Shown here piece after piece: positions 10,498-21,902 of a DNA stretch of 64,000 nucleotides. The position numbers and the translations under genes were made by a program. Source of the stretch: Aotearoamyces nothofagi (taxonomy: Eukaryota; Ascomycota; Leotiomycetes; Leotiales; Tympanidaceae). The notes below the pieces were generated by a model. That model did no database searches and was not told where the DNA came from. It saw only the letters and a list, made by a program, of their open reading frames with translations. Within the stretch, counting starts at the first letter, position 1, and each line of letters begins with the position of its first letter. The DNA lies in contig JADDTR010000001.1 in the NCBI GenBank assembly GCA_015345905.1, positions 1,178,001-1,242,000 of the forward strand, written 5' to 3'.

Positions 10498-13039
10498 TAG
10501 TGGTAATAGCATAAGTGTCTATCATTAGAAACAATCTGAATTATGCTGCTCCCTGATTAAATAGCTTAAATAATCATTTCACACGTGCATTCTCGTAGTG
10601 TAATGTTCGTTGGGAAGATAGTTGATTGTCACTGGAATAGGAGGTGTGAAAGAAAGACCACACTACCCTTATCTGACTATCTAACCAACCCACCCACAGT
10701 GACACAGTCTGTCGCCTGCACTTCCAATTCACAAGCCTATCAGGAATTGTACGCACAGTACACTTGACCTTGTATAAACATCAATGAAACGGCTATTTGA
10801 CGTGATGCCATCTCTCAGATACAAGGTCTTCAACTCAGTGCCCACCACAATAATCTGGAAATATATAGGTGCCTCAGTGCCTCGAGAGCTTATCGAACCG
10901 CCACAGGTGTCGGTGCTGACCATTCCCATCTGATGGGTCTTCGCCGTGTATACTGCATTGTTCCTAGAAGCTTTGCAGACTACTTTGTGCAGTCTACACA
11001 TCCATCCAACAACAACAATTTTGCGTCATTACGGACAGGATTTCCCGGTGTCTCGGTTCGTTGAGAGCTTATCGACTGCTTAAATATGCAGTATGACCGA
11101 TGGGACAAGCCACTGGCACGGCGTACCAGTGCTCGACCCAGGTACCTTCTACCGCCCAAAGACGGATAGCCAGGACCCATACTCTGATAGCAACATGGTT
11201 TGAACATCCCAAATAGCTTTCCCATGCATGAATATGGGTGGAAAGGCTGATAGCTCCAATGATGTTCCTACCGCGAGAAAAGCACTGCCTCGTCGTTTTA
11301 ACGAGGACTTCCGGATGCCATCTTCCTTCAAGGAGGGCTTCCAATGCATTATGGTTGCAACATGCGTATGTCGCAAACGTTTCTCATCACTGAGAGTAAG
11401 CATAACCAAGTAACTCGGCTGGTCGTCAAGACGAACAAACGTTCCGCACAACCTCCTCGTTACGAGGGCTCGATGCCATATAGACATCTAAGACCTTTCC
11501 AGCTCTACGGATGGTGGATCCGAGAGCTAAACATTGCAAACAGCATAGTGTAATCACGGATTAGCAAGATCCCACATGCTGCTTCACTCAGGAGATTTAT
11601 ACGTGCCTCCGAACACGGAATCAACCATCAATCAACAATCCACAAAGAACTGTGCTGATCAGACACGGTAATATGCATGGTGTTGTCGAGTTGATTGAGT
11701 GATTGATTGACTGGGCGAAAGGTTGGGGCATCGGATGACCTTATATGCACAGGGCATAATACGATATACAGCGTGATGCATGCTACCCCCCCTTCATCAA
11801 GCTGACACCATCCTGATAATTGCTTGGCATGCGACTGGAACCTTATTCCCAGCACACGTGGCGTTGATACCTAAGGGAATCGACCATCAGATTTGAGATA
11901 ATGTCGTTGCGCTGTAGTATATCGAAGAACACGACTACTTTCCGAGCTCAAAGTTGTCAATCACATGTGTCCAGGGAAGAAGTGGCACCTTTCCTCGGAT
12001 GCCACGTACTGGGAGCACTGTTGACTCGGTGAACACGTCAATAAACCGACACCAAGATTGCTCTGATTCTCAGAGAGTTGATGAAATAATATCTGTGCAT
12101 TTTCCAAATTCAACACTGTAACTGGCCTGCCCAGTGATCGTGACTCTAACCGCATCACTATTTTCGAGATACATCTTCTGCATACAGCCATTCACTTTGG
12201 AGTTTATCTATTTCACACCCATTCGAAAACTTCAATAAACATTGTTGCAGTTCATTGGCCTTTTCTGGTGCAGTGGCTAATAGGTTAGTGCTGGTTGCTG
12301 ATAGCGATGCCATGGCCATTGCTTGTCTGTTTCTGTGCTACCAAACCTCTAAAAGTCCTCGTCTTGAGTCTCGAACGATCGAGATTTAGCTGCAATGTGC
12401 CTTGTTCTAATCGGAAGTCTTGGGTTGATACCAATGTTGTTGCAGCATGTCGTGATAATACATGTTGTAGGAGTAATCTTAGAGGGTCGATGCTTTGACT
12501 TGCAAAATCCCGTCATTTACTGACGAGAGAAACTTAAAATACGACAGATGATATTTCAATAGATTTAAAGCTCTTGCCATTCATTGACGAAGCAGGAAAT
12601 TAGGAAAATTAGTTTTGTGTGTACCAACTTCTTTTCGAGAGATTGCTATGCCATTATGTAATCATACTCAAGTCTTCGAATGCATCTCATCGAGATATTT
12701 GACGCGCATTCTCTCATAAACTCCGTATGTCGCCCATAAGCAGGCACTCTGTTACAATCCTACGCAATTGAGGAGCAGGCCATGCTACGTTAATGTCTTG
12801 TCCCATCCCTACCCGGAAGATGATTCTCTTATGCTTGCTTATTGATACCTCCTTTCGGACGAATGTTTAAGATTGGGCAGGCTAAGTGGCCAACTCGTAT
12901 TTCTACAACGACGTTCATATCCCTGCTATGTTATTCCTGTGCTTGCAATGTATGTCTTAAGTCAGTGCTGATGCCTTCTTGGTATCTTCCATTCCATGCC
13001 TCTTTCTCTAGTAGCCCAGTCCTCATTGTTACTACCGTT
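10498..13039. other. Gene-poor stretch after DHR1, no coding content recognised
   Basis: About 2.5 kb of moderately AT-rich sequence in which every frame is broken into short pieces. A loose direct repeat around GAGAGCTTATCGA occurs near 10886 and 11063. I recognised no gene, transposon or RNA. It may include decayed 5' parts of the carboxypeptidase that follows, but I could not find the catalytic serine region. Confidence 0.5.
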
Positions 13040-14154
13040 ATTGGCTAGCCATGCTCTTACTGCATAAGGCGATCTTCAAGATATTAGCACTAATGACACT
13101 GTTGATATAGCCTGTGTCGAAGCTTATGTCTACTGCTCTACAAACGTGTACGTGGCGTTTACTAGTTCAGGTGTTAGTCTTCCATTCTTCTAGGCCGCCA
13201 GGCACTGACAGTTTATTAGTGGAATGTATATGATATTGCCCACAAGAACCCTGATCCATTTTCACCACCACATGTAACTGGATTTCTGAATCACCATTGG
13301 GTACAAGCCGCGTTGGGAGTCCCCCTGAGCTATACGTGTGGTTCTAATATTGCTTTTCAAGGTAACTTTGCTATTCAAGCTGCGAAGCCATCATTCACTG
13401 CCTAATCTAATGGTTGATATTTTATAGATTTCACTGCAACCGGTGATTTTGTCAGAAGTGGCTATATAAAAGACATCGGCAGTCTTTTGGGCCGTGGTGT
13501 TAAAGTAGCTTTTGATCTACGGCGACCGAGACTACCAATGTAATTGTCAGTCCTTTCCTCATAGCCTTCACCATTCAGCTCTTGGACTACACTAAACTAG
13601 TCATCAAGGATCGGCGGAGAAGCCGTCAGTTTAGCAGTCGAGCCCACGTTCTCATCTGGTTTTCGAAATACTGATTATGCTCATTTGTCGATTAATAGGC
13701 ACTACAAGGGAGGTGTTGTACGTCAGCATGGAAATTTATCTTTCTCGCGAGTATTTGAGTCTGGCCATGAAGGTATGTCGGCTGTCCTTGAACCACATAA
13801 AACCCCTTTGCTTTCATCCAATACAAAACCTTTCGTTTTTCATCGGCCATCAACAGCATAGTACCATACTACCAACCAAAGACTGCTTATCGTATTTTTA
13901 TGAGATCAATGTTCAGCCAGGATGTCGCAACTGGCAAGACTTCCCTTTCGACGACTTCCAACTACAATACAACGGGCCCATCATCAAATTTGTATATCAA
14001 GAATAAAGTCCCAATGTCACTGAAGCTAGTTTGCTGCCCTTGGGCCTTGCTGGAGACAGACACAGACGAAGAAGTCGAGTGGTTGTTGGATGGAACTGCG
14101 ATGGTGAAGGATTTTGTGCTTATCGGTCGGAGGAAAGTCGCCGTTGGCAAGTAA
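13040..14154 (+). pseudogene. Remnant of a serine carboxypeptidase (peptidase S10, carboxypeptidase S1-like)
   Basis: The C-terminal half of an S10 carboxypeptidase is readable in pieces: TNDTVDIACVEAYVYC (about 13090-13140), VYDIAHKNPDPFSPPHVTGF with LNHHWVQAALGVP (13225-13330), YIKDIGSLLGRGVKVA, YGDRDYQCN (about 13520-13545), IGGEAVSLAVEPTF, YKGGVVRQHGNLSFSRV, YYQPKTAYRIFMRSM and GTAMVKDFVLIG before TAA at 14154. Some introns remain canonical, for example the one splitting GHE from VPYYQ. The frame shifts between GVKVA and the conserved YGDRD motif, and one further intron lacks a clean donor. The N-terminal half, with the GESYGG catalytic serine region, was not found upstream. I read it as a truncated, frameshifted copy of a vacuolar or secreted peptidase gene. 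Confidence 0.7.
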
Positions 14155-15465
14155 CGCGAAAAGCTGGGATGCATAAAAATTATTGAGAGATATAATTATG
14201 GCTGTGATTATACGTTACAGATTTCCAAGACTTTTTGGAGAGGGTCAAACCACAACAATACAGCGCCGAATAATTGCTTCTCGGAAGCACATTCCAGCAT
14301 CTCAGTAATTCAGGTGTCAAACTATCTCTCTGTTCTCTTAAGCATAGTATAATACGGTCCAGATCAGCTCATGCTCGAAGGGTGTATTCTGTTGATACAA
14401 AAAGGGCTCCGGCGCTTCACCCCACTCCTCATCATCCAACAAATTTACTATAGGGACACAGTACAAGCCCACTATGTCCATTACATTCAGCCTCTCAGTA
14501 TCTTCTTCCGGCCAGCCGATGAGAGAAGCATTGTTAGCAGTTAATGGGGAGGAGGAGTTCTGGTGCAAGCCTCTCCTCTCAAAGGCGCATTGGAGAGGCA
14601 TGTTTACTGTGTAAGGTGTAACTCTTCAACCCAAATATTGTAAGCTGGTTCTCTGTCTTTGTCGTCATGGATGATAGTGAAATTGAATAGGTGGACCGCT
14701 GTAGCTGGTCGGCGCAAATGAAGCGGTAGATCCCACTACTGCTTTTAAAACTTTGCTAGTGCCTTACCAGTGATTTACAAGTATTAAATAAACATACCTC
14801 CGTAGACCTAGCGATAGGGTCCTTATGTATAGCAATAGATAAAGTAGTCGAGCATTGAAAAGGAAGTTGATACGAGAGGATAGATAAGCTCAGTAGATAG
14901 TTGAGCATCTTTATACTCAAGGAAAGTAGTAGAGTAGTCTATACAGCACCCCGTCCAAAGAGGTAGATGCGAAACCGAGATAGGCCAGTACTGTAACTGA
15001 GAATATAAGGAGTAATTCTAAGGTTCTCCAATTCTCTTAGAACTAATTCTTCGATAAGATTATAACAAAGTAGAAGACTAGATTAGAGACTACATTGCAG
15101 TTTGAAAAGGCGTTTATAACTTCACTATAAGTACATTAAATCTGTCTCTCTACCAAAACTCTATATTTGCTTGCGCAAGAAAAAGACTCCAAAAAGATTT
15201 CATGCATGGTGAAGTCACTCATTCACGTGATTAACCCCAGCTTTCTACGTGTCCGTGGCATCCCTGAATTGCACCGTTGGAAAGTAAAATCCGCTAAAAG
15301 TGCTTAATCGGTAGCGCCAGGACTGAGAACCACGCGATTCCAAATCGGGAAAATTCGACAAGAGCTTCCATAAACTGTGTGAACTCCAACTCGACACTTC
15401 GCCTCCAGCAATCTTCTCAACAGCTGGGACTTGACAGTACTGGCCACTGCCCTCTGTTTAGAATC
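14155..15465. other. AT-rich intergenic stretch upstream of the Nrd1-like gene
   Basis: About 1.3 kb with many TAG/TAGTA-like short repeats at 14800-15130 and no spliceable gene I recognise. A minus-strand 87-aa frame at 14338-14601 is listed separately. The last 200 bp are the probable promoter of the Nrd1-like gene. Confidence 0.5.
14338..14601 (-). CDS. Possible small or fragmentary protein, unrecognised
   Basis: This minus-strand frame of 87 codons has a protein-like composition (LIGWPEEDTERLNVMDIVGL, then NLLDDEEWGEAPEPF) with acidic, aromatic and hydrophobic patches unlike random translation. I cannot name a family, and it is short and isolated in a decayed region. It may be a fragment of a lost gene, a small gene with unseen exons, or chance. 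Confidence 0.25.
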   Translation of the reverse strand: MPLQCAFERRGLHQNSSSPLTANNASLIGWPEEDTERLNVMDIVGLYCVPIVNLLDDEEWGEAPEPFLYQQNTPFEHELIWTVLYYA

Positions 15466-17247
15466 ATGGCTGTCCCTACTGTAACGCTCGATCAAGCGTA
15501 TTTTGAGACCTTATTGCGAAGGTGAGCTAGAACTCCAGTGCAGCCTTGGGGATCCTGGGTTATACGATGAGTGACTGACTTTTTTATTTTTGACCGCAGA
15601 GCTCAGTTTGTAAGTTTGCGGGATTGTGTGCATTACAGGCATTCATATCATGTACTCATCTCTGTCTAGCATACAACTGGCGTCGACTTCACGACTCCGG
15701 TCAACCTACCAACAGTGACAATTCCCAAGATTGATCATGACACTCTAGTAAGCCTAAAAGGAGTCCTTCGATGGGTATACACGATATTGATCTTGATCAT
15801 AGTTGAATGTTGCCCGTCAATATGGTATGTTATGCATACTCTTCTCCCATGTTGTTACTCGTTTGCAGCTTAAACTCCGAAAAGTCAGGATCCTTGAGAA
15901 TTGACAGTATCTGGCAGCCAACCTTCGACGTAACCTATTCCATGGAGGTGTAACGGAGGAAACATTGGCGGTAAGTTCGGCTCTAAATTTATTCCAACAA
16001 CAGAGATGTGCTGACTTCGGGGACAGGTTCTCGTCAACGACGATGCTTCTCATTCCGAAGTCAACGATGGTTCGACCGATATTCCCACGATGGGTGACAT
16101 ATATGATAGTAGTGCCTTCTTGTCACAAGATTCACAGCCCCTTGTACAGGCCATGTCAAGATCTAATGGGCATGACTATACGTATGGCCGAAACGGCAAT
16201 TACGCTTCACGTACTAATAGTCGCGGAGGAAAGGGATTGCATGATCACGTCCATACATTCGACGGATATTGTGCTGTGAGATTTTCTAATTTAATAATAT
16301 CATCTATGATGTTCCTCTTTGGCTCATTTATTACCTAGGACTACGATAATGGCAATGGCTTCGATCAGCGACAGCGCCGCGGCAGCCAGTATCGGAAGAA
16401 TGCGAAACGCACCATACAGTTGAGCAATCTTGCAGATTCTGTCACTTTCGCAGATATTGTTGATGTAGTTAGAGGAGGAATGCTACTTGACATCTACTTC
16501 CGCAACAACGATCGCACCGTTGTAATCTCTTTTCTTGAAGAGAACCATGCACAAGAGTTTTTCCGATATGCCAAGCGGAACGATCTCTACGTTCGTGGTA
16601 AGAGAGTAAGTTAAGAGGAAACCACCTTCGCCCAAAAAACCTTTTCAAGGAACGACGACTTAGCACCAACAATATTCAGATTGCTAACATCCCTGGGATA
16701 GGTTGATATCAACTGGAGTGAGCGCCAATTTATTCTTCCTAGCCATGTTGCAAACAAGATCTCTACTGGTGCTACCAGAAACCTCATCGTTCGCAACATT
16801 AGCTCTAGACATACCGAGAAGGCCATACGTGACGACCTAGAGCACATTCACAACCTCGTCGTCATCCGTGTGGCTTTCGTAGATCGTAATGCTCACATAT
16901 CCACGAACTCAGTCCACAATGCCATGTTCGCACGCACTTGTATGATGTAAGCTGATACCAGTTCACCGCACCTATCTCTGCTGATATTTAGTAGATCGAG
17001 AACTACATATAAAGGATCTAAGATCGAGTGGGGAAATGATGAATGCGCCGCTCCTCTTCAGCAGCAGGCACCATCACACCCTCGCAAAGAAAACACCCCC
17101 CCAAAGAAGGCTGCGCCACTCATCAATCGCTTCGAACTGCTGAACATGGATGGTACTGAGGATGGCTCTTCTGATAATGAGCATGATACTAGCGGATTGG
17201 CATTCCATTCTGGCATCTCCGTACTCCCAGCCGGCGTCGTGGTTTGA
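15466..17247 (+). CDS. RRM RNA-binding protein, Nrd1/Msa1-like (negative regulator of differentiation)
   Basis: Nine exons: 15466-15521, 15600-15609, 15670-15747, 15803-15824, 15918-15970, 16027-16275, 16339-16605, 16702-16946 and 16995-17247, giving 410 aa. The N-terminus (VTLDQAYFETLLRRAQFHTT, VARQYANLRRNLFHGGVTEE) and two RRM-like regions follow the fungal Nrd1 pattern: TIQLSNLADSVTFADIVDVV near residue 190, and RNLIVRNISSRHTEKAIRDD near 285 with ISTNSVHNAMFARTCM. The C-terminus keeps INRFELLNMDGTEDG. In fission yeast Nrd1 binds AU-rich mRNA and delays sexual differentiation. The protein is shorter than S. pombe Nrd1 (four RRMs), so ortholog and divergent paralog are both possible. Exon 2 is only 10 nt. 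Splicing is inferred by matching family residues across junctions. Confidence 0.78.
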
Positions 17248-17733
17248 GTTCTTCCTTATCTGTAGTCTGTGTCGCTTGGCTGACTATCGAGTTTACTAAC
17301 ATTTCCCCGATGTTATGATTCATTTCCGCTTGTTGCGCGCATCCCATCATCCCACGGCGTTCACCTGGTGTTGCCAATTGGGGACCTAGCGGCAGACATG
17401 GCATGTGCAGGCTTTTATGGTCTCCCGGCCTTGTTGATATTGATGTCATTGCTGCATAACAGATACCCAGCGATGTATTGAATTTGTTTTTCTATTCGAA
17501 TACTTTTCTTTGACACAGTGTTCGGAATTTCTTAGTCTGAAACGTCTGCGAACTAGCTATACTAGATTGCCGAAATCAATACATAATCTCTGTATGCATT
17601 GATGTCGTATAGCTGAATGAAGAACACCGCATGACGGGTTATACTTCATCATGAGCGTGATCGTAGGCAAGATGACGTGACAAAAAAAGCCACATTCCCT
17701 GTCCCAATGCAACGACATAGCTCGATCCAATCA
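17248..17733. other. Intergenic between convergent Nrd1-like and Ku80 genes
   Basis: 486 bp containing the two 3' ends. I see no further coding or repeat signal. Confidence 0.55.
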
Positions 17734-20222
17734 CTACTTAGCCCTGTGTACTAGGTCGGCTTTCATTGAGTAAAACTGCAAGGTGTCAACACTATATAGC
17801 ATATATGGGAAAATAGAAACTCACCTCAGCAGCCTCCTCTTCCGTAACCAGCGAAGCCTCCGACTTATTATTATCAATGAGCCCTGCTCTCGCTTTCCTG
17901 ATCTCCCATAACATATCCCTTCTATCACCACCCAGCTCCTCAGCTAGTAACTTCCGCTTCAGATCCCTAATGAAATAATTATACAGTTCTGGCTCCTCTA
18001 GCGTAGTCAGCTCCTCTCTCATGACATCCATGTTTGCAATCGCACGGCCGTAACCGCTATCTCCAAGGCTATGCCTGATGAGAGAGTGAATGACGCTAGA
18101 CATTTGCTTGGCGGCATCTTTGATGGCTTCTTCGCTTTCAGCCGTGGCTAGCATTTGCTTGAATTCTGGGATGGCGTTCTCCCGTGTAAGCTTGACACGC
18201 TTTTCGCGGCTAAGTAGCAAGTCGACGTCGAGGCCCGAAAGAGGCTTACCGGTATCCCGGTAGCGCTTACCCTTGGCCTTGGGCGGAACTATAAACAGTG
18301 AGAAGCCGTGACATGATATGGAACGGAATTATCGCACCTTTTTTCACATCAGCACTAGCGATCAGCTTCTCGAGTTGAGAGCTTGATGCCTTTACAAGCC
18401 CCTCGGGAGGATGTGAGTATTTGATAAGGATATCTGCAGGTGGGAGAACGGCCTCGTCTGGCCGTACAGCCCTGCGTCGGATGGCTTGTTGAACTCGGTG
18501 AAGTACCGGGGCGTATGTGTCTTCAATGGCCATGCATTCTGTAGGTTCACTAGCTGGATATTAGCGACACACTCAGATGGCATAGCCGTTACGTACCCCT
18601 CATCATCTTTATCAAAATTTGACAAGTCCATGCTGTCAACATAGGCACTCATTGCCCTGTTAAGCTCGTCTGTTGGTATATTTCGGTGCTTAGTAAGGGT
18701 CTCGCCAGATATAGTGACGACTCGATCAAGTGGAGGAAATCTATACTGTCGAACATCTTCAGCAAATGGAAGGGGAACATCAATCAAGCATTCCAGCTCC
18801 AGCTCAATCGATGGACTGAGCAGAATCAACTGGGGGTCTTTCCCATCCTTCAAGACTATTCTTGCCACAGCGTACGACTCTAGTTCATGAAGTGCATGTA
18901 TGAGGGAGGACAGTGCGATACGAGCCTTATCATTGGTCCGTAATGCTATGGTGACACAGCTGTCTCCCATGTTGAAGAATCGCTCATACTGTTTTGATTA
19001 AATGAGGTTCAAAGACAGGTAGTAGGACGCTAACCTTTTCGGATGGAACGAATCCTATAATTGAGAAGCTCTGAACTGTCTCAAGCTTTGTGACATTCTC
19101 ATCAGACTCACTGATAGCAACTGCAGTTCGACCGTACTCATATCCTTTAGAAAGATCTTCGCGCTCGATATCCCGTTTGCCGCCAGGCACCGATTCATCA
19201 TTGACTTTATACGTTCGCGCGGTTTTGACCGAAGTCAAATCTCCACCTAGCACATCCATTCTACCATCCCTATCACCATTCATGGTATGTGAAGATTGTG
19301 CTGTGGCATCGTCATTTGCTAGATCTGATCTCGTAACGAAACTACTTGCTGACGGTGGCTTCGCTATCTTCGTTCGAAAGTATCGCTCGACATCGATACA
19401 CATCGCAGTATTGTACTTTCCAGGATCGCCAAGTGTGAGCTGGCCTTGGTATGTCTTGTAGGGCCTAGTCTCCTTCACTCGGGGAATCGCGAGGTCGTTT
19501 ACTGCTTCTGCAGCGGTGCCGAAAATGGCCTTTGAGCATTTATCCGTTAAGTATTTCAGCAAAGCTTCGTTGGTAGCCTATCAAGCTATGAGTTGGATGC
19601 GTGCACACGAAATAGTTTATACAAACCTTCAAAGGATCCTTTTCTTCTTCTTTGAAACCAAACTCTGGATCATCGAAATCCAGGCCTCTGAACCGTAATT
19701 AGCTTCACCCTTTATGGTATTTGGGGTGACTTACATGACTACCAGTTCAATCTCCTCTTCATTCAGCTTCTTTGCAACTTCATCGACATCATCTGCATCG
19801 ATGTGACCACGTGCATTAGTAACCAGAATAATCCTCCGAAGATACTTGAGCTTCTTTGTGAACAACTCCATCATATCGATGGCAAGTATGATTGCGGATA
19901 TGGCGTCGCCAACATCTGTCTGGCTAACTTTAATGCTATCTTGCAATTTTTTCAGCTGAGGAAACTTCATGGGGCCAAGACTTTGCATGATTGAGATGTG
20001 CTTGTAGCCTTCCTCCACCTGGAGTGGATTCTCCGTATCATCTGTCCCCAACCCGATCACACCCACATTGAGGGTTACTCTACCAGTGATCATAATCTCA
20101 GCAATTTTATCCCATACATATCGCATGCCAAAATCCAGGTCGCTCTCATCTCTGCCGCTGTTCTTTTCTTCCATAGACTTTCCCTGGTCTATGATAAAGA
20201 TTGTGGCTTCCTTGCCAGCCAT
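17734..20222 (-). CDS. KU80: Ku80 subunit of the Ku DNA end-binding complex
   Basis: Seven exons on the minus strand: 20222-19735, 19687-19627, 19577-19035, 18988-18597, 18549-18338, 18288-17825 and 17775-17734, giving 733 aa. It opens with the Ku von Willebrand A-like fold ([37 protein letters not shown]). The Ku beta-barrel core follows, with [19 protein letters not shown] near residue 360. The helical region ([49 protein letters not shown]) leads to a Ku C-terminal domain ending in [19 protein letters not shown]. Ku70/Ku80 binds DNA ends for non-homologous end joining and protects telomeres. The last exon encodes only 13 residues and is placed by the frame and a GTGAGT donor. Divergent from the TMEM205-like gene, 334 bp apart. 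Confidence 0.93.
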
Positions 20223-20556
20223 CTTGCCGCTTTAATTTAGACACGGGGATATGCTTAGCCACATTCGCAAATGTGTTGAATATGCCGAGTGTGCTGGATG
20301 TTGCTATGACAAGAAGACATTGAATCCGTCTGTTTGTGACTACCATCATTTGCATCGAAGTAGGCGGACGCGCACGAAAGCCGATAAGAGACGCGAAACG
20401 CGGGCGAGATCACGTGGAGAGAGCACAGACCCACATTTAGGTTGATGACGCCTTTATCGTGTGATTAATCCGGAGATGCCATTGTTAACGAACCTCACCG
20501 TTGTCCCTCCTCTATCGTTCACTTAAATACTGTATAAAGCTGTAAATATATCGAAA
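20223..20556. promoter_or_regulatory. Shared divergent promoter of Ku80 and the TMEM205-like gene
   Basis: 334 bp between two start codons pointing away from each other. No coding frame is visible. It includes a TATAAA-like stretch (TGTATAAAGC) at about 20531, some 25 bp before the start at 20557. No motif was assigned with confidence. Confidence 0.45.
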
Positions 20557-21424
20557 ATGCCTTCCCAGTCCATACTTCTGACGCCTGCGCCGTACCATAT
20601 TCTCACGTAAGAAGCCCAAGAAAATCAATTCTCCAGGGCCTTAATCCTGTATCCAGCCGGGTATTAACATTACATCAGATATGGCACACTTCTCGGCACA
20701 CAATTCTTCCAAGTAAGCACTTTGATTGTTGCAACCAAGCTTTCCTAGTACTGTTGTATCTCCGATAGTTGAGTGGCTATTTGCGTAACACCGGACAAAT
20801 TGGCGGTCATCCCCTAGTTGGAAGTGGCATCACCTACACGTCCAGGGATCTGCAACCGGATTGCCTCTGTGGGAATGAGTTCCAATGTACCTGGCTGACC
20901 AAAAAAGACCTTCATTGGCGGAGTTGTAGCGTTCAAGGTTCTCCCGCGTCCTCAGTTCTCTTCTCTCCAGCAGAAGGTGTTCCCCATCTACTTCTCGCTC
21001 CAGACTGCTCTTCCAGTAGTCCTTGCCCTGACTTACCCCGGTCAAGCACTTCTTGGTACTCCATCTGGTCTGAGTGGTGTCTTAGTCGAAGCAAACCGAT
21101 GGAGTGTACTTGTCCCTCTGGTTGGCATCTTTGCATCGAGCTTGCTTAATCTAGCTATTGTTGGACCGGCTACCACAAAGATCATGAAGGAGAGAAAGAC
21201 TCAAGGTAACTTGTATTTGAGAGACGTGACTCGGTTCCTGCTAATGAGATGGCCTAGAATCTCTAGATGGCAAGAAAAGCTATGATCCAGCACCACACAG
21301 CAAAGAGATGCAGAGATTGAACAAGGCCTTCGGGAAACAGCATGGAGTCTCCTCCTTGTTGAACATTGTGGGCTTCTTGGCCACAGTGTGGTACGGTGTG
21401 TCGCTTTCTGAGCGATTGCTGTAG
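20557..21424 (+). CDS. TMEM205/DUF4149-like four-helix membrane protein
   Basis: Four exons: 20557-20606, 20679-20712, 20908-21205 and 21267-21424, giving 179 aa. Hydrophobic segments cover GTLLGTQFFQTFIGGVVAF, FSLQTALPVVLALTYPG, VLVPLVGIFASSLLNLAIVG and LLNIVGFLATVWYGVSL, so about four membrane helices. Family-typical loops are LPRPQFSSLQQKVFPIYF, GPATTKIMKERKT and GKKSYDPAPHSKEMQRLNKA with FGKQHGVSS. The family is widespread in fungi and its molecular role is not established. The second intron is long (195 nt) and ends in an unusual AAAAAAG acceptor just after a CTGAC branch-like site; this junction restores FFQ-TFIGG but is the least certain. Confidence 0.8.
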
Positions 21425-21902
21425 AACAAGGTGTACAGAATGATACAAGAAGTGCCCAAAGAGGCGCGAAAGACATTTGGACATCAACTTGTGATTTTAG
21501 CACATTGTATTATAGTAAATGTAGCAAGACTAGGTTTCTAAAAGCATACCGTTTTCATATGAAACCGTCAGTTAGTGACTATAGGATGAAAGCAGTTATG
21601 CATATACTCCATATACAAGATTTACATGTTCCCGCATCCTATCCTTTATGAAGGGATACATAAACCCGATTTTCGTTTATCTCAAGACTTCTGATAATTT
21701 GGCTCTCTCCGTGGTTTCTGTTTCGGTACCAATCTCAAGCATTCAAATTTCTTGCACTCATAGGGAAGAGACGTGAAAAACTGTTTGCTGTAACATGGTT
21801 CTATTTACGAGAGATGCAGGGCTCGTGTCTTCAAGTAAGATCCAGCTCAGCAGGTTGTTAGGCACCCTCCATCAGGAAGTTATGCCTAGAATAATTGCAA
21901 TA
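21425..21902. other. Intergenic between convergent genes
   Basis: 478 bp with the 3' ends of the TMEM205-like gene and the gene at 21903-23861. Nothing else recognised. Confidence 0.55.

Noticed and set aside
15283-15360. tRNA-like stretch with TAATCGGTAGCGCCAGGACT and a weak B-box-like GATTCCAAATC
   Set aside because: The D-arm-like words resemble tRNA-Gln, but acceptor and anticodon stems do not pair and the B box is imperfect.
10498-15465. Transposable element as the cause of the gene-poor stretch
   Set aside because: I found no terminal repeats, transposase or reverse-transcriptase motifs; only the carboxypeptidase remnant is recognisable.
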